A stretch of DNA of 10,043 nucleotides from an uncultured Parabacteroides sp. (GTDB lineage Bacteria; Bacteroidota; Bacteroidia; Bacteroidales; Tannerellaceae): the NCBI GenBank assembly GCA_947074335.1, contig CAMTPG010000068.1, positions 1 to 10,043 on the forward strand, in the 5' to 3' direction. Shown in pieces: positions 1-6,331 of the stretch. The notes beneath the pieces were generated by a model. The model did no database searches and was not told the origin of the DNA. It saw only the letters and a program-made list of their open reading frames with translations. The position numbers were made by a program, and so were the translations under genes. Within the stretch, counting starts at the first letter, position 1, and every line of letters starts with the position of its first letter.

Positions 1-341
1 GCATTGAAACGATTTCCGTCAATCAGCAAATGATCGGGGCGAACCTGCAGCTGATCAATGGCACGGTGCATTGCCAGAAAAGAGGCATTGAGAATGTTGA
101 TGCGGTCAATCTCTTCGGGAGTTACAATACCTACAGCCCAGGCAATGGCTTCTCTTTCTATTTCAGGACGTAGTGCATATCTCTTCTTTTCGCTCAGCTG
201 TTTGCTGTCAGTTAACCATTCATGGCGATAATCGGAAGGCAGAATTACAGCCGCAGCAAAAACAGCTCCGGCCAGACAACCCCGTCCGGCTTCATCACAT
301 CCGGCTTCGATACGATTCGGTTCGAGAAAGGGTAATAACAT
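1..341 (-). CDS. rnhB: Ribonuclease HII, N-terminal part (cut by window edge)
   Basis: RNase HII cleaves the RNA strand of RNA-DNA hybrids and nicks at single ribonucleotides misincorporated in DNA, acting in the cytoplasm with divalent metal. Reading the minus strand from the ATG at 341 gives 113 residues open to the window edge. Family signatures are GCDEAGRGCLAG at residues 14-25, carrying catalytic acids D16 and E17, DSKQLS at 45-50, and LLIDGNRF at 105-112 with the third acid D108. The fourth catalytic aspartate and the C-terminus would lie beyond the left edge, since the family is usually about 200 residues. The gene starts 10 bp after the stop of the VanZ-like gene and shares its direction, so it is probably the third gene of the sufS unit. 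The identification rests on the motifs and is firm; completeness cannot be judged. Confidence 0.95.
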   Translation of the reverse strand, partial: MLLPFLEPNRIEAGCDEAGRGCLAGAVFAAAVILPSDYRHEWLTDSKQLSEKKRYALRPEIEREAIAWAVGIVTPEEIDRINILNASFLAMHRAIDQLQVRPDHLLIDGNRFN

Positions 342-351
342 AATGAGTTTT

Positions 352-759
352 TTATTGAATGGTTGTATTACGTTTTTTCATCATCAAAGGACGGATTATG
401 AAACAGGCAATCAGTGTGGCCAGGGCCACTCCGAAACTATTTGCTGCAAAATCCAGCCAGTCGCCGCCTCGATGCGTGGTACAATATTCCTGAAGCAATT
501 CGATCACGCCACTCATAACGATCGGGCAGACAACGGCTCCGATCCAGGCATGCCACATCACTTCTTCGTATTTTTTATGATTTCGCAGAAATTCAATCCA
601 TAAAATACCCGATACACCACCATACATACAAATATGTACCAGTTTATCGAAATGCGGGAAAAGCGGCACACCGATTGATGGCGGTTTGAAAAAAGATAAA
701 TAGATCACGATTGCAATAATCGTCAGCGAAACCGGATAGCGTTTAATATAATGCCACAT
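352..759 (-). CDS. VanZ-like family membrane protein
   Basis: This is a 135-residue integral membrane protein of the VanZ-like family. The name comes from a teicoplanin-resistance accessory protein, but most chromosomal members have no known function and nothing here suggests a resistance role. Hydrophobic segments lie near residues 10-24, 42-57, 69-86 and 108-124. Family hallmarks are FDKLVH at 37-42 after the first segment and the conserved stretch SGVIELLQEY (83-92) followed by R97, GDWLDFAANSFG (99-110). The C-terminal end is basic (MKKR), as expected for a cytoplasmic tail. The start at 759 is 3 bp after the sufS stop and the stop is 10 bp before rnhB, so the three genes are very likely cotranscribed. 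No Shine-Dalgarno sequence is visible. Family assignment is good; cellular role is unknown. Confidence 0.85.
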   Translation of the reverse strand: MWHYIKRYPVSLTIIAIVIYLSFFKPPSIGVPLFPHFDKLVHICMYGGVSGILWIEFLRNHKKYEEVMWHAWIGAVVCPIVMSGVIELLQEYCTTHRGGDWLDFAANSFGVALATLIACFIIRPLMMKKRNTTIQ

Positions 760-762
760 GGA

Positions 763-1980
763 TCAGAACATTTGTTTTACACGATTCACGCCGTCAATAA
801 ACAGATCGATCTCATCTTTTGTATTGTATAGTGAAAAAGAGGCACGCACGGTTCCTTCAATACCTAAATCGTGCATTAACGGTTGTGCGCAATGATGTCC
901 GGTGCGAACAGCAATGCCTAAGCGATCCAGTAACATGCCCATATCATAATGATGGATATTACCAACCAGAAATGAAATGACAGCACCTTTATGTGCAGCT
1001 TCACCAAATATACGCATTCCTTCAATTGTTTTTAAGCGTTCGGTTGCATATTTCAGCAGTTCATCTTCGTATGCTGCAATAGTTTGGATACCCAGTTTGT
1101 TTACATAGCGCAAAGCTTCAGCTAAAGCCGTGCTTCCGATATAATCGGGTGTTCCCGCTTCAAATTTAAAAGGTAAATCATTGAATACGGTTTTCTCGAA
1201 CGAAACCGAGGCAATCATTTCGCCGCCGCCCTGATAAGGCGGGATTTTTTCGAGCCACGATTCTTTACCGTACAGCACGCCCATACCGGTAGGGCCGTAT
1301 ATTTTATGACCGGAGAATACATAGAAATCGGCATCCAGATCCTGTACATCCACCTGCATATGTGGTACAGCCTGGGCTCCGTCAACCAAAAAAGGAACAT
1401 TATAACTGTGAGCAATTTCAATCATCTCTTTCACGGGATTGATAGTTCCCAACACATTCGATACGTGCATTACCGAGACCAGCTTTGTGCGTTCGCTGAA
1501 AAGTTGCTTGTAAGCTTCGATGTCCAGTTCGCCGCGTTCATTCATTGGGATCACTTTCAGTGTGATTGATTTTCCACGTGCTGCCAGTAATTGCCAGGGC
1601 ACAATGTTAGAGTGATGTTCCATGACCGAAACGATAACTTCATCTCCGGTCTCTAAAAAAGCATCGCCAAAACTGGATGCAACCAGATTGATAGCCTCTG
1701 TCGTACCGCGTGTGAAAATGATTTCATGCGGTTTTTCGGCATTTAAAAATTCCTGAACCGTACGGCGTGCGTCCTCATGTGCTTCTGTAGCCACCTGGCT
1801 CAGATGGTGTACGCCACGATGGATATTTGCATTGACATTATAATATCCCTGTTCGATTTTCTCAACCACACAACGCGGTTTTTGAGTTGTCGCACCGTTA
1901 TCCAGATAGATGAGCGGTTTATTATATATTTTTTTCTCCAGAATGGGAAAATCCTTCCGGACAGTCTGAACATCAAACAT
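763..1980 (-). CDS. sufS: SufS-type cysteine desulfurase (PLP-dependent, class II)
   Basis: SufS removes sulfur from L-cysteine, giving alanine and an enzyme persulfide that feeds Fe-S cluster assembly in the cytoplasm. With the start at 1980 (MFDVQTVRKDF) the protein has 405 residues, the usual size. An in-frame ATG at 2055 would add 25 residues, but it touches the upstream terminator and would place the promoter inside the gene, so I reject it. Visible features are LDNGATTQKP (26-35), EHHSN (121-125), DGAQAVPH (200-207), the PLP lysine K226 in SGHKIYGP, and the persulfide cysteine C364 in RTGHHCAQPLM, the class II (SufS/CsdA) active-site context. SufB, SufC and SufD are not adjacent: upstream is a terminator and a GH16 gene. 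It leads a unit with the VanZ-like gene and rnhB. CsdA is an alternative name but less usual in this phylum. Confidence 0.93.
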   Translation of the reverse strand: MFDVQTVRKDFPILEKKIYNKPLIYLDNGATTQKPRCVVEKIEQGYYNVNANIHRGVHHLSQVATEAHEDARRTVQEFLNAEKPHEIIFTRGTTEAINLVASSFGDAFLETGDEVIVSVMEHHSNIVPWQLLAARGKSITLKVIPMNERGELDIEAYKQLFSERTKLVSVMHVSNVLGTINPVKEMIEIAHSYNVPFLVDGAQAVPHMQVDVQDLDADFYVFSGHKIYGPTGMGVLYGKESWLEKIPPYQGGGEMIASVSFEKTVFNDLPFKFEAGTPDYIGSTALAEALRYVNKLGIQTIAAYEDELLKYATERLKTIEGMRIFGEAAHKGAVISFLVGNIHHYDMGMLLDRLGIAVRTGHHCAQPLMHDLGIEGTVRASFSLYNTKDEIDLFIDGVNRVKQMF

Positions 1981-2011
1981 ATTGTATTCGTATTTAATCG
2001 ATTTTATCAAA

Positions 2012-2019
2012 CAAAGATA
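2012..2019 (-). promoter_or_regulatory. Predicted -7 box of the sufS promoter
   Basis: The minus strand reads TATCTTTG here, an exact match to the Bacteroidota -7 consensus TAnnTTTG. It sits 31 bp upstream of the sufS ATG at 1980, giving a leader of roughly 25 nt, and lies just after the terminator that closes the GH16 unit. I see no clear TTTG -33 box at the expected spacing, so this is a half-match. Confidence 0.5.
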
Positions 2020-2055
2020 CAATGAATCTGATCGAATTGCTTCGTTCGATGTCAT

Positions 2056-2087
2056 AAAAAAACCTTTTGACTAATTCAAAAGGTTTT
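2056..2087 (-). terminator. Intrinsic terminator after the GH16 gene
   Basis: A perfect 12-bp inverted repeat (AAAACCTTTTGA at 2059-2070, TCAAAAGGTTTT at 2076-2087) encloses a 5-nt loop. Read leftward it is followed by a T tract (A run 2056-2062 on the plus strand, partly within the stem). It lies 55 bp after the GH16 stop and before the sufS promoter, separating the two units. The stem is AT-rich with a two-G/C core, so it may be leaky. Confidence 0.8.
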
Positions 2088-2142
2088 AATTCCCGACTCA
2101 GAAAAATCGGCTAAACTTCCAGGACGGGAAATAATCTGATCT

Positions 2143-2967
2143 TTATTTCTTTTTCTGATAGAATTTAACCCAGTCGATGATCATATCCACCGGTAAATCT
2201 TCCGGATTTACCTCGCCGACCCAGCTGCCTCCCAATTGGTTGTCAATCAGCAGGTAAAAAGGTTTATCGGCAAAAGGAAACTGTCCCTCTTCGGCCGTTT
2301 CAATGCGCGGATAGGTAAATGTATGGGTATCATTGATAAAGAATACCAGACTGTCAGGATACATTTCGACCGAATATACATTAAAATCATCGGGATCGAT
2401 AGCACCGGTTGCTCCCTGTTGCGGATTATCTTTGATGCCCAGTGTGTAGGTATAATGTGAGTGAACCGTCTGATAGGCAATCGAATCGCCATTCAGGCGT
2501 TCCATAATATCAATTTCACCGCCATTGGGCCAACCTTCGCCTTCGGGAAGCAGCCAGATAGCCGGCCATGCACCTTTTGCCGCGTGTAGTCGGGCACGAA
2601 TCGACAATCGTCCGTCCTGAAATCCCACTTTGCCTTTGGTATAAATACCGCCGGTCAGATAGCGTGCCGTATCTTCCGGTAAGCTGTAATTGACCATGCC
2701 GCGCAAATACATATTTCCGTCGCGAATATCAAAACAGGAATCAAAATCTGTCATGTAGTTATTCCAGTCAGATTTTCCGCGGGGTATTTTACTCCAGGCC
2801 GTTGTATCAAACGAACCTGTCTGATCAAAGTTATCTTCCCAAACCAATACCCAGTCGCTTTGATCCTGGTGTTTTTGTTCTTTTGATTTATCAGACAGAC
2901 AAGCTGTCCAGAAAAGAAGTGAAAGAAAAAGAATTCCCGAAAATAAAGCTGTTTTTTTCATGTGCAT
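2143..2967 (-). CDS. Glycoside hydrolase family 16 lipoprotein (beta-glucanase-like)
   Basis: GH16 enzymes cleave internal beta-1,3 or beta-1,4 links in glucans and galactans by a retaining mechanism. The protein has 274 residues: an N-terminal signal (KK, then a hydrophobic stretch to residue 22), C23 as probable lipidated cysteine, a polar linker to about 37, and one GH16 domain to the C-terminus. The catalytic signature EIDIME is at 151-156, with nucleophile E151, D153 and acid/base E156. WPAIWLLP (134-141) and the LGGSW region (245-249) are also typical. The lipobox FWTAC has W at -3 where L, V or I is usual. There is no carbohydrate-binding module, SusC/SusD pair or regulator nearby, so it does not sit in a polysaccharide locus. 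It begins 50 bp after the VIT gene with no obvious terminator between and is probably transcribed from argS. The ATG at 2961 is an equally good start. Substrate specificity cannot be read from sequence. Confidence 0.9.
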   Translation of the reverse strand: MHMKKTALFSGILFLSLLFWTACLSDKSKEQKHQDQSDWVLVWEDNFDQTGSFDTTAWSKIPRGKSDWNNYMTDFDSCFDIRDGNMYLRGMVNYSLPEDTARYLTGGIYTKGKVGFQDGRLSIRARLHAAKGAWPAIWLLPEGEGWPNGGEIDIMERLNGDSIAYQTVHSHYTYTLGIKDNPQQGATGAIDPDDFNVYSVEMYPDSLVFFINDTHTFTYPRIETAEEGQFPFADKPFYLLIDNQLGGSWVGEVNPEDLPVDMIIDWVKFYQKKK

Positions 2968-3017
2968 TTTTTAGTTTATAGTTTTTGTAAAATTAAATAG
3001 CTGGCGATAAAATCTGG

Positions 3018-3893
3018 TCAACCTCCGTTTATTCCGGTCAGCTTTTTAAGGGCAAAACCAATCAGGAAACTAACGGCAGCCACACTGAAGCTCAATACAG
3101 CCATTTCCAAAAATTTCTTTTTGAAGTTTTCCCCTTTAGCCACGGCATAATAGTAATTGAAAATGGCAATGATACATAAAGCACCCAGCAAGGTCAGACA
3201 CAGTGCCAAGATCACATGGTCAATAAAAATAAAGGGAGAAACCAGCACGGCTACCGTGATTAAATAGGCAATTCCGGTATAAGCCGAGGCTTTAACCGGC
3301 CGTTTTGTACCATGTTCTTCCGATTTTGTAGAGAGATATTCGGACGATGCCATGGATAAAGCCGCAGCAATACCGGTAATGCTCCCTGTCAAAGCAATCA
3401 GTTTAGAATCATTCAGAGCAAGTGTAAATCCTGCCAGTGCACCTGTAAATTCTACCAACGCATCATTCAGCCCCAGCACTACGGCACCCATATATTGTAA
3501 GCGATCTTCATTGATCAGATCGAAAAGCTGACGGTCATGCGATTCAATTTCTTCTGCGATTCGACAGATGTCCGGCTCTGTAATTCGCTTATGACTCAAT
3601 ACCTGCGTTGCTTTTTCTTTTTGCAACAAGCGCTTCAGTGTAAAAGTTATCCCGAAAATGCGAGCCTGCCAGAATAAGCTGAAGATCCTGCCTTTTTCCG
3701 GTTTTAAGTCTTTACCCGAATAGGCTTTAAGCGCCTCATAATGTGTCTCCTTCTCGGAAGCAATTCGGAGTAAAACAGCACGATTGGCCTCCTCTTTTTC
3801 AAAAGAAGCCAATCGTGAGAATAAAAGCTCTTCGGTAATTTCTTTCTGTTGAAGAGCCAATATGAATTTATGGGTGTTAGTATCAGATCCCAT
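3018..3893 (-). CDS. Ferritin-like (rubrerythrin-type) domain fused to VIT1/CCC1-family membrane transporter
   Basis: This 291-residue protein joins a cytosolic helical domain (about 1-130) to a VIT1/CCC1-type membrane domain (about 134-291). Relatives of this layout, such as MbfA, export iron or manganese, with the ferritin-like part binding the metal. The membrane half shows LGLNDALVEFTGALAGF at 140-156, the hallmark of the first VIT helix, then hydrophobic segments near 163-178, 206-225, 229-248 and 264-284. MASSEYLS (179-188 region) matches the conserved VIT segment after helix 2. In the N-terminal half, acidic helices carry E18, E21, E22, E32, E34, E35, E47, E49/H51 and E114, E115, E117/H119. 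The canonical ExxH spacing is absent at both places: K48 and I116 stand three residues before the histidines. The gene starts 13 bp after argS and is likely cotranscribed with it. The family call is firm; the transported ion and direction are inferred. Confidence 0.88.
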   Translation of the reverse strand: MGSDTNTHKFILALQQKEITEELLFSRLASFEKEEANRAVLLRIASEKETHYEALKAYSGKDLKPEKGRIFSLFWQARIFGITFTLKRLLQKEKATQVLSHKRITEPDICRIAEEIESHDRQLFDLINEDRLQYMGAVVLGLNDALVEFTGALAGFTLALNDSKLIALTGSITGIAAALSMASSEYLSTKSEEHGTKRPVKASAYTGIAYLITVAVLVSPFIFIDHVILALCLTLLGALCIIAIFNYYYAVAKGENFKKKFLEMAVLSFSVAAVSFLIGFALKKLTGINGG

Positions 3894-3906
3894 AAGTGTT
3901 TATTTT

Positions 3907-5700
3907 TTACATGCGCTCCGGAACTTCGATTCCAAGCAGCGACATGGCTGTTTTTACAACTTTGGCCACATTATCGGAAAGAACAAGGCGGAATAATTTA
4001 ATGCCTTCGTTCTCTTCGCGCAGGATGGAGCAATCGTGATAGAACTGATTGTATTCTTTCACCAGATCGTAAGTGTAGTTTGCAATCAGTGCCGGACTGT
4101 AATCTTTACCGGCCTCTTTTACCGTATTGGCAAAATCTGCCAGATTCTGAATCAGGTTCTCCTCTTTTTCAGATAACTGTATATCGGTGGATAATGTTTC
4201 GGGTAGCTGAATACCCTGTTCTTCGGCTTTGCGCAAAACAGAGCGGATACGGGCGTAGGTATATTGAATAAACGGACCTGTATTACCATTAAAATCGATG
4301 GATTCCTTCGGGTTAAAAGTCATATTTTTACGCGGATCCACTTTCAGGATGAAATATTTCAAAGCGCCCATGCCTACAATACGTGCAATATTTTCAGCCT
4401 CTTCGGTACTCATCTCGCCGGCTTTACCCAGCTCGCGTGATGTTTCGGCAGCTGTATCCACCATTTCACGCATCAAATCGTCGGCATCTACCACTGTGCC
4501 TTCGCGGCTCTTCATTTTACCTTCGGGCAGTTCAACCATACCGTATGAGAAATGGGTCAGTCCTTTACCGAATTCAAATCCCAGCTTATCCAGCAAAATA
4601 GAAAGCACCTGGAAATGGTAATTCTGTTCGTTACCCACCACATAAATCATTTTATTGATCGGATAATCATCGAAACGCAGTTTGGCAGTTCCGATATCCT
4701 GTGTCATATAAACAGAGGTACCGTCAGCCCGAAGCAATAATTTTTCGTCCAGCCCGTCATTTGTCAGATCAGCCCAGACAGAACCGTCCTCACGACGATA
4801 GAAAATACCTTTTTCCAATCCGTCGAGTACAGTATCGCGTCCTTCCAGATAGGTTTTCGATTCGTAATAGATTTTATCAAAATCAACACCCATTTTCTGG
4901 TATGTTTCATCAAAACCGGCATAAACCCAGTTGTTCATCATTTCCCAGAGTGCATATACCGTCTCATCGCCGGCTTCCCATTTACGCAACATTTCGCGTG
5001 CCTCCTGCATCAGCACAGAAGCAGCTTCGGCCTCTTCTTTCGTCATGCCTTTTGCTTCGAGGGCAGCTGTCTCCTCTTTCAGTTTACTGCTAAACAAAAC
5101 ATAGAAATCACCAATCAGATGATCTCCTTTTTTACCTGCCTGTTCGGGAGTAACGCCATTGCCCCATTTCTGCCATGCCAGCATGGATTTACAAATATGA
5201 ATACCTCTGTCGTTTACAATATTTGTTTTTACCACATGGTTTCCATTAGCCTTCATGATTTCAGACAGGCTGAATCCCAGCAGATTATTGCGTACATGGC
5301 CCAGATGAAGCGGTTTATTGGTATTGGGTGAAGAATATTCGATCATAACCAGTGGTGATTGTTCGGTAACCGGTGTAATACCGAAGTCAGCCTGATGATT
5401 AATATCATTTAACAGCCCGATCCACGGAGCCGAAGCGATCGTCAGATTTAAAAATCCTTTTATTACATTAAATTCGGCAATTGCCGGTTCATTTTTTTGC
5501 AGATATTCGCCAATGGCCTGTGCTGTAAGCTCAGGCGATTTTTTTGATATGCGAAGAAAAGGAAATACAACCAGGGTAAGATGACCTTTAAATTCCTTTT
5601 TTGTTTTTTGCAACTGTATCTGATCCGGCGTTACATCAGCGCCGTACAATTCTTTGATGCCGGCAATAATTGCGGCGGTAATCTGTTGTTCGATAACCAT
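3907..5700 (-). CDS. argS: Arginyl-tRNA synthetase
   Basis: ArgRS, a class Ic synthetase, charges tRNA-Arg with arginine using ATP in the cytoplasm. The 597 residues match the usual bacterial length. Order of parts: N-terminal tRNA D-loop-recognition (Add-1) domain about 1-90, Rossmann catalytic core with SSPNTNKPLHLGH (123-135; HIGH motif as HLGH 132-135), the KMSKS counterpart KMKSREG (395-401), and an all-helical DALR anticodon-binding domain from about 475 to the end, including FIQYTYARIRSVLR (477-490). The ATG at 5700 is preceded by a -7 promoter box 23 bp upstream. Downstream the VIT-family gene follows after 13 bp and then the GH16 gene, so this essential gene appears to lead a functionally mixed transcript. 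Nothing looks broken. Confidence 0.97.
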   Translation of the reverse strand: MVIEQQITAAIIAGIKELYGADVTPDQIQLQKTKKEFKGHLTLVVFPFLRISKKSPELTAQAIGEYLQKNEPAIAEFNVIKGFLNLTIASAPWIGLLNDINHQADFGITPVTEQSPLVMIEYSSPNTNKPLHLGHVRNNLLGFSLSEIMKANGNHVVKTNIVNDRGIHICKSMLAWQKWGNGVTPEQAGKKGDHLIGDFYVLFSSKLKEETAALEAKGMTKEEAEAASVLMQEAREMLRKWEAGDETVYALWEMMNNWVYAGFDETYQKMGVDFDKIYYESKTYLEGRDTVLDGLEKGIFYRREDGSVWADLTNDGLDEKLLLRADGTSVYMTQDIGTAKLRFDDYPINKMIYVVGNEQNYHFQVLSILLDKLGFEFGKGLTHFSYGMVELPEGKMKSREGTVVDADDLMREMVDTAAETSRELGKAGEMSTEEAENIARIVGMGALKYFILKVDPRKNMTFNPKESIDFNGNTGPFIQYTYARIRSVLRKAEEQGIQLPETLSTDIQLSEKEENLIQNLADFANTVKEAGKDYSPALIANYTYDLVKEYNQFYHDCSILREENEGIKLFRLVLSDNVAKVVKTAMSLLGIEVPERM

Positions 5701-5723
5701 AATTGTCGATATTATTTTAGCTG

Positions 5724-5731
5724 CAAAGGTA
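5724..5731 (-). promoter_or_regulatory. Predicted -7 box of the argS promoter
   Basis: The minus strand reads TACCTTTG, an exact TAnnTTTG match, 23 bp upstream of the argS ATG at 5700. That implies a very short leader of about 15-20 nt. No good TTTG -33 element is visible at 19-21 bp spacing. The HU terminator lies further upstream, so argS needs its own promoter. Confidence 0.55.
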
Positions 5732-5763
5732 CATGATTATTTTGAAATAACCATAGTGATCAG

Positions 5764-5796
5764 CCGGTTGAATGAAGCTGCAAACTAACCGGTTGA
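5764..5796. repeat. Pair of CCGGTTGA direct repeats upstream of argS
   Basis: CCGGTTGA occurs at 5764-5771 and again at 5789-5796, 25 bp start to start. The second copy sits inside the palindrome AACCGGTT (5787-5794). They lie 33-72 bp upstream of the argS -7 box and between it and the HU terminator. Spacing of about two and a half helical turns could suit a dimeric regulator, but short repeats like this can arise by chance. Confidence 0.35.
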
Positions 5797-5812
5797 CACT
5801 TTTTCGGGATAT

Positions 5813-5845
5813 AAAAAAAGCGTTCTTACCCAAAAGAACGCTTTT
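5813..5845 (-). terminator. Intrinsic terminator after HU gene
   Basis: A perfect 12-bp stem (AAAAGCGTTCTT at 5816-5827, AAGAACGCTTTT at 5834-5845) encloses a 6-nt loop. Read leftward the stem runs into a seven-T tract (A run 5813-5819 on the plus strand). It begins 25 bp after the HU stop at 5871. This is the strongest terminator in the window and fits a highly expressed gene. Confidence 0.9.
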
Positions 5846-5870
5846 AATATATAATAGATAAGATAAATGT

Positions 5871-6143
5871 TTATTTAATCTGATCTGCTAATTCTGCGCC
5901 TGCTTTAAATTTAACTGATTTGCGGGCAGCAATTTCGATGGGTTCTTTAGTTTTAGGGTTAACGCCTTTGCGGGCCGATTTTTCAGTAACAGAGAAAGAG
6001 CCAAAACCTAAAAGAGCAACTTTGCCTCCGGCTTTTAATTCTTCTGAAACGGTTTCTACAAAAGCATCAATTGCTTTTTTAGTATCGACTTTACTCAAGC
6101 CTGCCTTTTCAGCAACTGCATTAATAAATTCTGTTTTGTTCAT
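5871..6143 (-). CDS. HU-family nucleoid DNA-binding protein
   Basis: HU is a small basic dimeric protein that bends and compacts DNA with little sequence preference. From the ATG at 6143 (MNKTEFINAVAEKAGLSK) the protein has 90 residues, exactly the family length. An in-frame ATG at 6170 would add nine residues (MFNYNYQTI) not usual for HU. The N-terminal helices (1-40), the beta signature GFGSFSV followed by KSARKGVNPKT (about 46-66), and the basic arm KSVKFKAGAEL near the end (about 75-85) are all present. It is a single-gene unit with a full -33/-7 promoter and a strong terminator. Divergent from it is the rhomboid operon. Paralogues are common in this phylum, so I give no hupA/hupB symbol; an IHF subunit is less likely from the sequence. 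Confidence 0.96.
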   Translation of the reverse strand: MNKTEFINAVAEKAGLSKVDTKKAIDAFVETVSEELKAGGKVALLGFGSFSVTEKSARKGVNPKTKEPIEIAARKSVKFKAGAELADQIK

Positions 6144-6198
6144 GATAGTTTGATAATTATAATTAAACAATTTTATGATAGTCGATTAAAGTTTGTGT

Positions 6199-6229
6199 CA
6201 AATGTAATTCTTATTTAATAAATCACAAA
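6199..6229 (-). promoter_or_regulatory. Complete Bacteroidota-type promoter of HU gene
   Basis: On the minus strand TTTG (6229-6226) is followed after 19 bp by TACATTTG (6206-6199), matching the Bacteroidota sigma-ABfr consensus TTTG-N19-21-TAnnTTTG in both elements and spacing. Transcription would begin near 6190-6193, giving a leader of about 50 nt before the ATG at 6143. An A-rich tract just upstream (T run 6241-6248 on the plus strand) could act as an upstream activating element. Confidence 0.75.
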
Positions 6230-6301
6230 AAATAAATGTGTTTTTTTTACTCATAAACTACGAATTGAGCAGCATAGCTAACGAAAGTGCCAAATAATCG
6301 T

Positions 6302-6309
6302 TACATTTG
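6302..6309 (+). promoter_or_regulatory. Predicted -7 box of the rhomboid operon promoter
   Basis: TACATTTG on the plus strand matches TAnnTTTG exactly and is the same octamer as the -7 box of the divergent HU promoter. It lies 22 bp before the ATG at 6332, leaving a short AT-rich leader. I see no TTTG -33 element at the expected distance, so the promoter may be weaker than that of HU. Confidence 0.5.
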
Positions 6310-6331
6310 CCAATAAATAGCTTTTAAATAT

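Noticed and set aside
1981..2055. Possible 25-residue N-terminal extension of SufS from an ATG at 2055
   Set aside because: It would abut the upstream terminator, cover the -7 promoter box at 2012-2019, and exceed the usual SufS length; the ATG at 1980 gives a normal 405-residue protein.
2090..2130. TTCCCG ... CGGGAA inverted repeat between the GH16 stop and its terminator
   Set aside because: Only 6 bp with a 29-nt or longer loop; the adjacent 12-bp hairpin explains termination.
4298..5093. Plus-strand open frames of 107-130 codons opposite argS
   Set aside because: They lie antisense to a complete, motif-bearing argS and their translations have no domain or plausible protein character.
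5793..5815. TTGACA followed by TATAAA on the plus strand, resembling a sigma-70 promoter
   Set aside because: The spacing is about 11 bp, too short, there is no plus-strand gene downstream, and it overlaps the HU terminator; this phylum uses a different promoter consensus.
6224..6240. CACA ... TGTG inverted repeat near the HU -33 box as an operator
   Set aside because: Only 4 bp per arm in AT-rich DNA; too weak to call a binding site.
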